NCBI RefSeq assembly: GCF_004803475.1
Contig: NZ_SRKY01000004.1
Location: forward strand, 62,001 to 126,000
Source: Aliishimia ponticola
GTDB taxonomy: Bacteria; Pseudomonadota; Alphaproteobacteria; Rhodobacterales; Rhodobacteraceae
Direction of reading: 5' to 3'
DNA length: 64,000 nucleotides
The notes beneath the pieces were generated by a model that saw only the letters and a program-made list of their open reading frames with translations, was not told the origin of the DNA and did not search any database. Every line of letters starts with the position of its first letter. Position 1 is the first letter of the stretch. Positions 1 to 8,543 of the stretch are shown piece after piece. Both the position numbers and the translations under genes were made by a program.

Positions 1-146
1 ACAACCCGAACAAGGGTACACCGGGCAAGAAAGCGCAAGAGCGCGCAGAAGAGAAAGCCGCAAAGGCAGCTGAAGCGGCAGAAGCTGCTGCTGCACCGGC
101 AGAAGAGCCCGCAGCCGAGCCCGCAGAGGAAGCGGCGGCAGAATAA
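1..146 (+). CDS. rpsP: 30S ribosomal protein S16, C-terminal end (partial)
   Basis: Only the last 47 codons are in the window; the reading frame is the third and stops with TAA at 144-146. The visible part starts NPNKGTPGKKAQERAEEKAA and then runs into a low-complexity tail made almost entirely of Ala, Glu, Lys and Pro. Alphaproteobacterial S16 proteins commonly carry such an Ala/Glu-rich extension after the conserved core. The assignment also rests on context: rimM, trmD, rplS and rpmE follow on the same strand, the usual S16 operon neighbours. The core S16 fold lies upstream of the window, so this is a context-supported call. Confidence 0.85.
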   Translation, partial: NPNKGTPGKKAQERAEEKAAKAAEAAEAAAAPAEEPAAEPAEEAAAE

Positions 147-171
147 GCCCATGGGGTCGCGTGAGGGCATG

Positions 172-804
172 ATGGAGACATCGTTTTCCGAAGGTTTTCG
201 CGACCAGCTTGAGCTTTTGATGCGATTGCGCCGGGATGTTCGGCGCTTTCGCTCTGATCCAGTAGATGAGGCAGTGCTCCAGCGCTGCCTCTCTTGCATT
301 TCGCTTTCCCCTTCGGTCGGGCTGAGCGAGCCGTGGCGCATCATCCGCGCCGAAAGCATTGAGGCCCGCGCTGCGGCGTTGCGCAATTTCGAAGCTGCCA
401 ACCAGGCGGCTTTGGCCGGGTATGACGGCGATCGCGCCGCGATCTATGCGGGGTTGAAACTGTCCGGGATGCGCGAAGCGCCGGTGCAGCTTGCCTTGTT
501 CTGCGATGATGCCACCCCCAAGGGCCACGGGCTTGGCGCCACCACCATGCCCGAGATGCGACGCTACTCTGTCGTGTCAGCTGTCACGATCCTGTGGCTC
601 GCATTGCGGGCCGAAGGGCTGGGCATGGGCTGGGTGTCGGTGTTGGACCCGGCGCAGATGTGCCGAGATTTGCAAGCGCCCGCCGACTGGGCATTGATCG
701 GGTATTTCTGCATCGGCTGGCCGGAAGAAGAATCGCTCACCCCCGAGTTGGAGCGCGCAGGCTGGGAAGACCGCTTTGACAGTCTGACGATCGAGACACG
801 GTAA
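172..804 (+). CDS. bluB: 5,6-dimethylbenzimidazole synthase (BluB)
   Basis: Predicted flavin-fragmenting enzyme of the nitroreductase fold that converts reduced FMN and O2 into 5,6-dimethylbenzimidazole, the lower ligand of vitamin B12. The product is about 210 aa, normal for BluB. Visible family features are RRDVRRF near residues 20-26, SPSVGLSEPW, the EAPVQLALFCD stretch and MRRYSVVSAVTILWLALRAE followed by GMGWVS. The frame is also open to ATGs at 151 and 169. I prefer 172 because a GAGGG lies just upstream, while 151 has no ribosome binding site. It sits 25 bp after rpsP in a translation operon, an unusual home for a cobalamin gene. A generic nitroreductase is the alternative. Confidence 0.82.
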   Translation: METSFSEGFRDQLELLMRLRRDVRRFRSDPVDEAVLQRCLSCISLSPSVGLSEPWRIIRAESIEARAAALRNFEAANQAALAGYDGDRAAIYAGLKLSGMREAPVQLALFCDDATPKGHGLGATTMPEMRRYSVVSAVTILWLALRAEGLGMGWVSVLDPAQMCRDLQAPADWALIGYFCIGWPEEESLTPELERAGWEDRFDSLTIETR

Positions 805-913
805 CCCCAGACACGGCAAAGCCAGTCACGGCAATCGACACAGCCAGACCGCCGCGCAGCAATTTTGCGCCCCCGTCTGGACAAAGGACCAACCTCAAGG
901 GCAGAACGCGCAT

Positions 914-1054
914 ATGTTTCGACTGATCCGCACCATCATCTTTGTTATCATCGCCTTTGCGGCGGGATTGCTGACTGAACGCAGTCAGGTTGCCAGCGCG
1001 TGCACGGATGCGGGCGGAGAGGTCCGTGACGGCCTATGTCGGGGGGCAGAATGA
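914..1054 (+). CDS. 46-aa membrane-anchored small protein upstream of rimM
   Basis: Short open frame with ATG at 914 and TGA at 1052-1054. Its stop overlaps the rimM start as ATGA, so translation of the two is probably coupled. Residues 1-20 ([20 protein letters not shown]) form one hydrophobic segment after two arginines, followed by a short polar tail [20 protein letters not shown] with Cys30 and a second Cys at position 42. The design is an N-terminal anchor with a small, probably periplasmic, two-cysteine tail. I recall similar short frames before rimM in related genomes but cannot verify this here. Function unknown. Coding status rests on the overlap, the membrane segment and sensible codon use. 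Confidence 0.6.
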   Translation: MFRLIRTIIFVIIAFAAGLLTERSQVASACTDAGGEVRDGLCRGAE

Positions 1055-1557
1055 TGCAGGATGATCGGATCGTCGTAGGGGCGATTTCCGGGGCTTACGG
1101 GGTCCGGGGCGAAGTGCGGATCAAGAGCTTTTGCGCCAATCCCGAGGATATCGAAACCTACTCGCCCCTGACTGACAGCGAAGGGCGGTCCTATGATCTG
1201 GCCATTTTGCGCCCGATCAAGAATGGGTTTTCCGCCCGCATCGCGCAGATCGCCACGAAAGAAGACGCCGACGCATTGAAAGGGGTGGAGCTTTTCGCGC
1301 TGCGCACGCAGCTTCCCGCCCTGCCCGACGATGAATTCTACCACACGGATCTGATCGGGCTTGAGGCCGTCGATACCGGCGGGGAGGCTTTGGGATCGGT
1401 GAAGGCAGTTCACAATCACGGTGCGGATGACCTGCTGGAATTGTTGCGCCCCGGAAGTTCTGCCACCGTGTTGGTGCCTTTCACGCGGGCTGTCGTTCCG
1501 ACTGTGGATCTTGAGGCGCGCCGCATCGTGATCGATCCCCCCGAGGGGCTGCTGTGA
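1051..1557 (+). CDS. rimM: 16S rRNA processing/ribosome maturation factor RimM
   Basis: RimM binds S19 and helps mature the 30S head. The start is ATG 1051 in an ATGA overlap with the 46-aa gene, giving 168 aa; an ATG 15 bp upstream is in frame but less likely. The N-terminal RimM domain begins [20 protein letters not shown]. The C-terminal PRC-barrel contains [15 protein letters not shown], a [17 protein letters not shown] stretch and [11 protein letters not shown], all typical of the family. It is immediately followed by trmD with a 4-bp GTGA overlap. Confidence 0.97.
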   Translation: MMQDDRIVVGAISGAYGVRGEVRIKSFCANPEDIETYSPLTDSEGRSYDLAILRPIKNGFSARIAQIATKEDADALKGVELFALRTQLPALPDDEFYHTDLIGLEAVDTGGEALGSVKAVHNHGADDLLELLRPGSSATVLVPFTRAVVPTVDLEARRIVIDPPEGLL

Positions 1558-2342
1558 CGCAGCTTCCGTCCAAGTCGCATGGCCGCAAGGCGATCCGGCC
1601 CACGCTCAAACCGCAATCGCTGATGGATGAAGCCCCCGATCTGGTCGGTGTCTGGCAGGCGCGGATCATCACGCTGTTTCCCGATGCCTTTCCCGGCACA
1701 CTGGGTCTGAGCCTCACCGGCAAGGCGCTGCACGAGGGCAAGTGGCAGTTGCACACGCATGATTTGCGCGGCTTCGGGATCGGCAAGCACCGCAATGTCG
1801 ATGACACCCCGGCTGGCGGCGGTGCGGGTATGGTTCTGCGCGCCGATGTGGTCGGGCCCGCCATCGAAGACGCGATGCGCGCCGCGCGCGGGCGCTGGCC
1901 CTTGGTCTACTTGTCGCCGCGCGGTGCGCCGTTCACGCAGGCAATGGCCCGCGACTGGGCGCGCAGTGATGGCGTAACCATGCTGTGTGGCCGGTTCGAA
2001 GGCGTGGATGAACGGGTTTTGGAACATTACGGCGTGCAGGAAGTCTCTCTTGGTGATTTCGTCCTCACCGGCGGAGAGATCGCGGCGCAGGCAATGATCG
2101 ACGCCACCGTGCGGCTTTTGCCCGGCGTGCTTGGCAACGCTGCCAGCACCGAAGAGGAAAGCCATTCCGCCGGTCTGCTTGAGCATCCGCAATACACACG
2201 CCCCGCCGAATGGATGGGCCGCGCGATCCCGGATGTGTTGACCTCTGGCGATCATGGTAAGGTCGACGCATGGCGGCGCGAGATGTCCGAAAAGCTGACG
2301 CAGGACCGACGCCCGGACCTGTGGGACGCGTACAAGAAATAG
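1554..2342 (+). CDS. trmD: tRNA (guanine-N1)-methyltransferase TrmD
   Basis: SAM-dependent enzyme making m1G37 in tRNAs and preventing frameshifting. The body starts at [20 protein letters not shown] and includes the trefoil-knot SAM site [16 protein letters not shown] followed by [12 protein letters not shown] use the GTG at 1554 (GTGA overlap with the rimM stop) because the extra 30 or so residues contain [19 protein letters not shown], an extension I know from Rhodobacteraceae TrmD; starting at ATG 1623 would discard it. Length is then 262 aa. It is the last gene before a 258-bp gap leading to rplS. Confidence 0.95.
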   Translation: MTQLPSKSHGRKAIRPTLKPQSLMDEAPDLVGVWQARIITLFPDAFPGTLGLSLTGKALHEGKWQLHTHDLRGFGIGKHRNVDDTPAGGGAGMVLRADVVGPAIEDAMRAARGRWPLVYLSPRGAPFTQAMARDWARSDGVTMLCGRFEGVDERVLEHYGVQEVSLGDFVLTGGEIAAQAMIDATVRLLPGVLGNAASTEEESHSAGLLEHPQYTRPAEWMGRAIPDVLTSGDHGKVDAWRREMSEKLTQDRRPDLWDAYKK

Positions 2343-2600
2343 GCTGCGCAAGACCCGTTGAAACGGGTTGATCGGTCTTCGGTTTGCCCCTATACACCGC
2401 GCGTTCGGTCCCGTTTTCGGGATTCGGACCTTTGCCCTATTGGCGCTTTCTTCGGCGTCCTTGCTTGGGCAAATCGACACAAGGAATGACGACCTGATCC
2501 TCCGGCGGGCGCGACATGCGGACCCGATGAAGACACGGAGTTCTGAGGCGCGACAAATCTCCGTGGACAAAACCGCGGGCAAGCATAGGAGATCGGTCAC

Positions 2601-2987
2601 ATGGACCTGATCGCACAGATCGAGGCGGAACAAATCGCCGACCTGGGGAAGACGATCCCCGACTTCAAAGCGGGTGACACCATCCGCGTGGGCTACAAGG
2701 TGACGGAAGGCACGCGGACTCGTGTGCAGAACTACGAAGGCGTCTGCATCAGCCGCCGCAACGGTTCCGGCATCGCGGGCTCTTTCACCGTTCGCAAGAT
2801 TTCCTTCGGTGAAGGCGTCGAACGTGTGTTCCCGCTCTACTCCACCAATATCGAGAGCATCGAAGTGGTACGCCGCGGCCGTGTCCGCCGTGCGAAGCTG
2901 TACTACTTGCGCTCGCGTCGCGGTAAATCGGCCCGTATTGCCGAGAACGCGAACTACAAGCCGAAATCCACTGGTGCAGAGGCCTGA
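2601..2987 (+). CDS. rplS: 50S ribosomal protein L19
   Basis: A 128-aa L19 located at the 30S-50S interface. Hallmarks are [35 protein letters not shown] and [20 protein letters not shown], then [15 protein letters not shown]. An AGGAGA 8 bp before the ATG supports the start. The 258 bp between trmD and this gene have no convincing reading frame and may contain a separate promoter. The short CCCGTT-GA-AACGGG inverted repeat soon after the trmD stop lacks a T-run. rpmE follows after 5 bp. Confidence 0.98.
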   Translation: MDLIAQIEAEQIADLGKTIPDFKAGDTIRVGYKVTEGTRTRVQNYEGVCISRRNGSGIAGSFTVRKISFGEGVERVFPLYSTNIESIEVVRRGRVRRAKLYYLRSRRGKSARIAENANYKPKSTGAEA

Positions 2988-2992
2988 GAGAG

Positions 2993-3214
2993 ATGAAAAA
3001 AGATACCCATCCCGATTACCACATCATCGATGTGAAAATGACCGACGGCACCGTGATTCAGATGAAATCCACGTGGGGCAAAGAAGGCGATACGCTGGCG
3101 CTGGACATTGACCCGACAGTGCACCCGGCATGGACCGGTGGCGGCGCACGTATCTTGGATACCGGCGGCCGCGTGTCGAAGTTCAAAAAGAAATACGAAG
3201 GTCTGGGCTTCTAA
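2993..3214 (+). CDS. rpmE: 50S ribosomal protein L31 (zinc-independent type)
   Basis: A 73-aa L31 cotranscribed with rplS. The N-terminus [20 protein letters not shown] and the end [14 protein letters not shown] are family-specific. There is no cysteine anywhere, so the CxxC zinc ribbon of classical L31 is absent and it belongs with the zinc-independent forms. It sits alone at the end of the ribosomal operon, just before a strong terminator, so it is probably the normal L31 here. Confidence 0.97.
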   Translation: MKKDTHPDYHIIDVKMTDGTVIQMKSTWGKEGDTLALDIDPTVHPAWTGGGARILDTGGRVSKFKKKYEGLGF

Positions 3215-3240
3215 TCAGCCTTGGCACATACTGTGTTCCG

Positions 3241-3272
3241 AAACGCCGTCCCTTTGGGGCGGCGTTTTCGTT
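3241..3272 (+). terminator. Intrinsic terminator of the rpsP-rpmE operon
   Basis: Inverted repeat AAACGCCGTCCC-TTTG-GGGCGGCGTTT with a single bulged T, followed by a TTTTCGTTT stretch. It lies 26 bp after the rpmE stop and closes the translation operon before the convergent RTX gene. Confidence 0.85.
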
Positions 3273-3322
3273 TCCGGGGTATCGTGTTGGGTGCGCATCA
3301 GCGCAGCTTGGCCGGGCAGCGC

Positions 3323-4765
3323 CTAGCTGAAAACCACATCGCCTGCATCGAACTGCGCCAGCGACACGCCTTCGATCAGAACGACGTAACCGGCGTCAAG
3401 GTCAAGCCGCAGACCAAAGCCGGTATCCCGCGCGAGGGGCAGTATGTCAGTCGCAAAATCGGTAAAGCCGAACCCATCCAACGCGATCATGTCGAGTCCG
3501 TCCTCGAAATCCTTGATGCGGTTGTAGTCGTCCCCGCTTTGGTCGCTGAAGCCAAAAACGAAGGTATCCATCGCACCGTCGCCAGTGCCGCCGCCAGCGC
3601 CGCCGATCAACACGTCGGAACCGGAGCCGCCCACAAGGACGTCCGCGCCATTTCCGCCCAGCAGAAAGTCGTTGTCTTCCCCACCATAAAGACCGTCAGC
3701 GCCGCCGCCGCCGCGCAGATCGTCTGCGCCGCGCTCGCCATATAGATCGTCGGAATCGCGATTGCCGCGCAGCCTGTCAGCGCCCTGTCCGCCAAAGACA
3801 AGGTCATTGCCCCGACCGCCATAAGCGTAATCGTCGCCGTCATCTCCGAAGACCATGTCATCGCCAGCAAGGCCAAACAGAACATCCTCGCCCTCGCCGC
3901 CGGTCAGCTGGTCCGCGCCGTCGCCGCCGCGCAGCTCGTCATTGCCATCATGGCCAAAGAGGAAATCGTCACCGCCCTTGCCAATGATCAGGTCATCGCC
4001 GCCAAGACCGCTTAGCACGTTACTGCCCGCATCCCCGACAAGGCGATCGCCATAGCCGGAGCCGGTCAAATTCTCGATATCGATCAGGATATCCCGGCCT
4101 TGGTCGCCACCCACGTCCCGGTCCGTATGCTCAAGATACACCGTCACTCCGGCGTTGGACCAGTTATACAGCGCCGTGTCGCTGCCCGCGCCACCATCGA
4201 TGATGTCGTTGCCACGTCCGCCCATCATGTGGTCGTCGCCGCCGAAGCCCTGCAAGTGGTTGTCACCGCCAGCGCGCATATTCACGATCTCGCCCGCGTC
4301 GCTGCCAATAAAGTCGAGGTCGGTATCCACCTCGATGGTCAGCACTTCGAACCCGCGCGTCTCTGCAAAGGTGGCGGCTGTCCCGTTTTTCGTCCCGGTG
4401 ATGCTTCCCGCCGCGCCGAAGCTCACCGATTGGACCGTATCCGTCGCGCCGACGGTCATCTCCATGATCCGCAGAACATCCAGATCGCCGGCACCCGCAT
4501 CATAGATCGGAAGGTACGGGGCTTGCGTATCGAGTGCGATGCGCCAGAAGTCGTCACCGGCGCCCGTGGTGTAGGCTTCGAAGCCTTCGAAGGTCACGAT
4601 CTCCAACGCCAGAGTTTCGCGGACATAACCCGCGTCGATGTCCAGGAAAAGACCGACCGTCGCAGCGCCAAGATCGAGCGTATCGAACCCGCCACTGCCG
4701 TTCACCGCCCCGTCCTGCAACGGAAAATCCAAGGTTATCGTGTCGTCACCCGGTCCGCCGTTCAT
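3323..4765 (-). CDS. RTX (haemolysin-type calcium-binding) repeat protein A
   Basis: Acidic 480-aa protein, probably exported by a type I secretion system. Residues about 150-400 hold runs of the calcium-binding nonapeptide GGxGxDxLx, for example GGDGADQLTGGEGEDVLFG and GGGGADGLYGGEDNDFLLGG. The N-terminal part is a non-repeat beta-rich region, and the C-terminus has the RIKDFEDGLDMIALDGFGF block and the tail AQFDAGDVVFS. The ATG at 4765 follows AGAGGGG with 6-bp spacing; a TTG one codon upstream is less likely. There is no signal peptide, as expected for type I export. It is a paralogue of the gene at 4932-6386. No ABC/MFP/TolC exporter genes are nearby. Confidence 0.85.
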   Translation of the reverse strand: MNGGPGDDTITLDFPLQDGAVNGSGGFDTLDLGAATVGLFLDIDAGYVRETLALEIVTFEGFEAYTTGAGDDFWRIALDTQAPYLPIYDAGAGDLDVLRIMEMTVGATDTVQSVSFGAAGSITGTKNGTAATFAETRGFEVLTIEVDTDLDFIGSDAGEIVNMRAGGDNHLQGFGGDDHMMGGRGNDIIDGGAGSDTALYNWSNAGVTVYLEHTDRDVGGDQGRDILIDIENLTGSGYGDRLVGDAGSNVLSGLGGDDLIIGKGGDDFLFGHDGNDELRGGDGADQLTGGEGEDVLFGLAGDDMVFGDDGDDYAYGGRGNDLVFGGQGADRLRGNRDSDDLYGERGADDLRGGGGADGLYGGEDNDFLLGGNGADVLVGGSGSDVLIGGAGGGTGDGAMDTFVFGFSDQSGDDYNRIKDFEDGLDMIALDGFGFTDFATDILPLARDTGFGLRLDLDAGYVVLIEGVSLAQFDAGDVVFS

Positions 4766-4898
4766 CAATTGCCCCTCTGTTCAAATATGTCTTTCGGACC
4801 ATCCCATCTGGAACGGCGCCTGCCAAGTCCGCACATTTCTCTGGCGGAATTGTCGGGTGCCGGCTGTGCTGGAAAAACAGAGGTGCCCGAGGGAAGGA

Positions 4899-4926
4899 AA
4901 AGCCCCGGTCGCTGGACCGGGGCTTT
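4899..4926 (-). terminator. Intrinsic terminator after RTX protein B
   Basis: Perfect 12-bp inverted repeat AAAGCCCCGGTC-GCTG-GACCGGGGCTTT. Read on the minus strand it begins a few bases after the stop of the RTX gene at 4932 and is followed by TTTTCC. It separates the two tandem RTX genes, so RTX A probably has its own promoter in 4766-4898. Confidence 0.85.
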
Positions 4927-4931
4927 CGAAG

Positions 4932-6386
4932 TTACGCGAAGATCACGTCGCTTGCGTCGAACTGCGCGACGGTGAAACCTTCGATGAACAGCACGTCGCC
5001 GCTCCCGAAATCGAGGCGCATACCGGAGGTCCGGTCGCTTGCCAGCGTCAGAACCTCGGTGTCGAAATCGGTGAAGCCGAAGGTCGACAGGTTGATCAGG
5101 TCGATCCCGTCTTCGAAATCCTTGATCCGGTCAAAGCCGCCCGAGCCGCCCGCGGTGGAGTAGACGAAGTTATCCGTCACACCGTCCATCACGCCGCCGC
5201 CAACGCCGCCGGTCAACACATCGTCGCCCGCGCCGCCGAACAGCACGTCGCTGCCGTTCTCACCAAAGATGAAATCGTCGCCCGTGCCACCGTCGAGGCT
5301 GTCATTGCCGCCGCCGCCACGCAGATCGTCTGCATCCGCTTCGCCAAAGATCGTGTCGTTGCCGCGGTTGCCGCGCAGCACGTCGTCGCCATCGCGACCA
5401 TAGATGACGTCATTGCCTTGACCGCCATAGGCGTAATCGTCGCCCGCGCCCGCATCGAGCCCGTCAACACCGCCAAGACCAAGCAAGATATCGTTGCCGT
5501 CACCGCCGAACAGCGTGTCATCGCCATCTTCGGCGCGCAGCGTGTCATCGCCTTCGAAACCGGCCAGCAGATCGTTGCCGCCCTTGCCCTTGATGATGTC
5601 ATTGCCTTGCAGGCCGTACAGCTCGTTATCGCCGCCGTCGCCGATCAGGCGGTCATCATAGTTGGAGCCGTAGACGTTTTCGATGCTGATGAACGTATCA
5701 CGGCCCAGCCCAGCGCCCACATCGGAGCCGCTATATTGAAGATAGACGGACACGCCGGCGGTTGCGTCAACGTAAAGCGCCGCGTCGGTGCCATCGCCGC
5801 CATCAAGGGTATCGTCGCCCGCGCCACCGGTGATCTGGTCGTTGCCGCCCAGCGCTTCGATGACATCGTCGCCGGTGCCGCGCATGGTCAGCACGTTATC
5901 CCCGGCGGATCCGAACACGGTCATGTCTCCGTCGATCTCGACCGTCAGCCATTCGAAATTGGCGATATAGGCAAAGTCGACAGCCGTCCCGTTATCAAGT
6001 CCAGCGATGCAGCCCGCGTCCAGGTCGAAGGTTGTGACCTCTTGCCCGGCAAGCAGCGAAGATCCCGTGACGCGCATCAGGTCGGCTGTCCCGGCCCCGG
6101 CATCGAAACGGTACGCTTCGACCAGTGCCGTGTCATCGATGCCCCAGCGGAAGATGTCATCGCCGCTGCCGGTCAGAATCGATTCGAAATTCGTGAAAGT
6201 GGCCGTGCCGGTGCCGTAACGCTCGGACAATTCGCCGGTGTTCATGTCGACGATCAGGCTGGTCGCAAGAGCATCCGCCGTCAGCAAGTCATAGCCGCTG
6301 CCCCCGTCCACTGTCTGGCCTGACAGAGAGCCGGTCAAAACGACCGTGTTATCATACGTGACCGTGCCACCCGTACCCGTGCTCAT
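4932..6386 (-). CDS. RTX (haemolysin-type calcium-binding) repeat protein B
   Basis: A 484-aa acidic protein with the same architecture as RTX A: a non-repeat N-terminal half, a central block of nonapeptide repeats (GGDGNDILLGLGGVDGL, GGGGNDSLDGGTGDDFIFG), then RIKDFEDGIDLINLSTFGF and the terminal tail AQFDASDVIFA. The start at 6386 (MSTGTGG) has GGGG about 8 bp upstream; a frame-open ATG at 6440 lacks support. Both proteins share the segments IENVYGSNYDDRL/IENLTGSGYGDRL and the final FTDF-x-T-(D/E)-(I/V)-L block, so one arose by duplication of the other. Cargo function is unknown; no protease or lipase motif is seen. Confidence 0.85.
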   Translation of the reverse strand: MSTGTGGTVTYDNTVVLTGSLSGQTVDGGSGYDLLTADALATSLIVDMNTGELSERYGTGTATFTNFESILTGSGDDIFRWGIDDTALVEAYRFDAGAGTADLMRVTGSSLLAGQEVTTFDLDAGCIAGLDNGTAVDFAYIANFEWLTVEIDGDMTVFGSAGDNVLTMRGTGDDVIEALGGNDQITGGAGDDTLDGGDGTDAALYVDATAGVSVYLQYSGSDVGAGLGRDTFISIENVYGSNYDDRLIGDGGDNELYGLQGNDIIKGKGGNDLLAGFEGDDTLRAEDGDDTLFGGDGNDILLGLGGVDGLDAGAGDDYAYGGQGNDVIYGRDGDDVLRGNRGNDTIFGEADADDLRGGGGNDSLDGGTGDDFIFGENGSDVLFGGAGDDVLTGGVGGGVMDGVTDNFVYSTAGGSGGFDRIKDFEDGIDLINLSTFGFTDFDTEVLTLASDRTSGMRLDFGSGDVLFIEGFTVAQFDASDVIFA

Positions 6387-6628
6387 ATTCGTTACCCCAT
6401 GTAAGAAATCATTAATCCCGTGGAGCGCAGTCCTACCCACATTTTCGACAGATTCAAAATAACATTTCGATTACAGAGGTTATCTGGAAACAGTCCCTCT
6501 TTGGCTTGGGTTCTTGGCCGCCTCGGGCAACAATTTGAGGGTTGGTTTACCCCGCGCCGAGTCCCTTTTCTAGCAAGCCGGGAAATTCACTTACCGTTTC
6601 TAAAGGATTAGCCTCTATCGCTCCGGAT

Positions 6629-8422
6629 ATGGGTGCACAGAATGTCAAAGCTCCCGTCTTGATTTCGCGCGCGCAGAAAGCCGCGAAGGCGGGCGATATC
6701 AACGGTGCGGAAGCGCTCTTTCGGGAGGTGCTTGCGCGTTATCCGGCGAACCAGCGGGCGCGGTCGGGTCTGGCTGGGCTGCTGGCGTCCCGCGCGCAGG
6801 ACGCGGTGCCGGAACTGCTGGCCGCATGGCAACGGGGCGAGGTTGAGACCGCCCTTGCCATGGCCGAAGACCTGTCCGCCCAACATCCAACCGTGCGGGA
6901 CGTGCGCGCGGCAGCCTTGCGCAAGCTCGGACGACCGATCGAGGCATTGGAGCTTTACGACGCCGCTTTGGCGCGCGAGCCGAAAAATCCCAAGCTTTGG
7001 TATAATGGTGGCGCCGCCCGGCTAGAGGCGCACCAGCTTGGCGCGGCGCACCGATACCTTGTAAAAGCATGCGATCTGTCGCCAGAACCCGACCATCTTC
7101 TGACATTGGCGCAATGTCGGTTGGAACAGGGCTATTACCCCGAAGTTGAAACCCTGACGGGCCAAGTGCTGGCGCGGGCGGATGCGACCCCACAGCACAA
7201 AGCGCGGGGTTATCGTTTCCTTGGCAGCGCCCTGCTTAATCAGGGCCAGCATGAGGGGGCAATCGCGGCTTATCGCGCCGCGCATGAAATCACCCCGCGA
7301 GACCCGGAACTTCTGCACGATCTGGGCATCGCAGCCGCCGCCGCCGGGGATCACACCATTGCCGCAGGGCATTTCGAAGCGGCGCTGAAGCTCGCGCCCG
7401 ATCACGCGGGGTTCCACCGGGCGCTGTCAGGTGTTCGCGCCTATACGGCGGATGACCCGCATCTGGCGCAGATGAGCGCGCTGCTTGAGGCCAGTCCCAC
7501 CCCGGTCGCAGCGGCGGAACTGCATTTCGCGCTCTCCAAGGCCTATGAAGACATCGGGGACTTCCCGGCAGCGGCGGCGAAACTCATATCGGGCAATGCG
7601 TTGCGCCGATCTTCGCTCCGATACGATCCGTCCCGCGATGAGGCTTTGTTCGCACGGCTTGAAACCTTGGCATCGGATGAACTGGACGATGGCGATGATA
7701 CCACACCGCGCCCGATATTCATCGTCGGCCTGCCCCGCTCTGGCACCACATTGACGGAACAGATCATCGCGGGCGCGCCGGGTGTGACCGCAGCGGGGGA
7801 GTTGCCTTTTGCCGGCCAAGCCGCCGCGGCGCTGCTGCGCGAAACACCTGTTGGCGCGCCGGACGAAGAAGCATTGCACACATTCGCCGCCTATATGCGC
7901 GCGGGTTTGAAAGCGGCGGCCAAGTCTGAGCCTGTCGTCATCGACAAGATGCCATTGAACTTCCGCTGGGCTGAAATCCTGCTGGCCACCCTGCCCGAGG
8001 CGCGGGTCATCTGGATGGAACGCGGGCCGGAAATGAACGCGCTGTCGCTATATCGGCATTATTTTGCCGGCAGCGGCAATGGCTTCGCCTATGGCGCAGA
8101 GGATATCGCGGCGATGATCGCGCGGGAACGTGAACGACGGGCGCGGGTGCTAGCACGTTTCCCGGACCGAACATATCGGCTGCCTCTCGAAACGCTCACG
8201 GCATCTCCCGAACCCGTGATCAAAAAACTCATAAGTTTCTGCAACCTAGAGTGGAGCGAAGCCTGCCTGTCGCCTCAGTCGCGGCAAGGTATGGTCCTGA
8301 CCGCATCGAACCAACAGGTACGTCAGGCCATCACGCCATCGGGCGATACGCTATGGCAAAACTACGCCCCGTATCTCTTCCCGTTGCAGCAAGCGCTGCG
8401 CGCCCAGACCCCCGTGTCGTGA
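6629..8422 (+). CDS. TPR-repeat sulfotransferase-family protein
   Basis: 597-aa two-part protein. The N-terminal half (to about residue 330) is a series of tetratricopeptide repeats, e.g. AAKAGDINGAEALFREVLAR and GQHEGAIAAYRAAHEITPRD. The C-terminal half is a sulfotransferase domain with the PAPS 5'-phosphosulfate loop PIFIVGLPRSGTTLTEQ near residues 360-376 and the later VIDKMPLNFRWAEILLATLP. It probably sulfates a protein or glycan acceptor presented by the TPRs; the acceptor is unknown. I chose ATG 6629 because the upstream in-frame extension is Ser/Pro-rich and lacks a ribosome binding site. It sits alone between the RTX pair and mipZ. Confidence 0.85.
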   Translation: MGAQNVKAPVLISRAQKAAKAGDINGAEALFREVLARYPANQRARSGLAGLLASRAQDAVPELLAAWQRGEVETALAMAEDLSAQHPTVRDVRAAALRKLGRPIEALELYDAALAREPKNPKLWYNGGAARLEAHQLGAAHRYLVKACDLSPEPDHLLTLAQCRLEQGYYPEVETLTGQVLARADATPQHKARGYRFLGSALLNQGQHEGAIAAYRAAHEITPRDPELLHDLGIAAAAAGDHTIAAGHFEAALKLAPDHAGFHRALSGVRAYTADDPHLAQMSALLEASPTPVAAAELHFALSKAYEDIGDFPAAAAKLISGNALRRSSLRYDPSRDEALFARLETLASDELDDGDDTTPRPIFIVGLPRSGTTLTEQIIAGAPGVTAAGELPFAGQAAAALLRETPVGAPDEEALHTFAAYMRAGLKAAAKSEPVVIDKMPLNFRWAEILLATLPEARVIWMERGPEMNALSLYRHYFAGSGNGFAYGAEDIAAMIARERERRARVLARFPDRTYRLPLETLTASPEPVIKKLISFCNLEWSEACLSPQSRQGMVLTASNQQVRQAITPSGDTLWQNYAPYLFPLQQALRAQTPVS

Positions 8423-8543
8423 CACGTATGCCACGGCTTCTTGTGTCGATCATCCGCAGGTCCGCATCAGCTTTTCTTGCCCCGCTACCACCAGTATAGT
8501 CCGAGACAAAAGGCACAAGACCTTTCCAGGCAAAGGACCGCGT

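Noticed and set aside
2368-2610. 80-codon frame between trmD and rplS
   Set aside because: It overlaps the rplS start, lacks a convincing ribosome binding site and shows no domain; it is more likely leader sequence.
1416-2633. 405-codon minus-strand frame opposite rimM/trmD
   Set aside because: Shadow of two certain housekeeping genes.
3600-4020. Tandem DNA repeats that might suggest a CRISPR array or satellite
   Set aside because: The repeats are imperfect, about 27 bp, contiguous without spacers, and code for the RTX nonapeptides.
4638-6323. Long plus-strand open frame opposite RTX protein B
   Set aside because: Its Ala/Val/Ile-rich product is the mirror of the Gly/Asp repeat codons; it has no domain, start or operon support.
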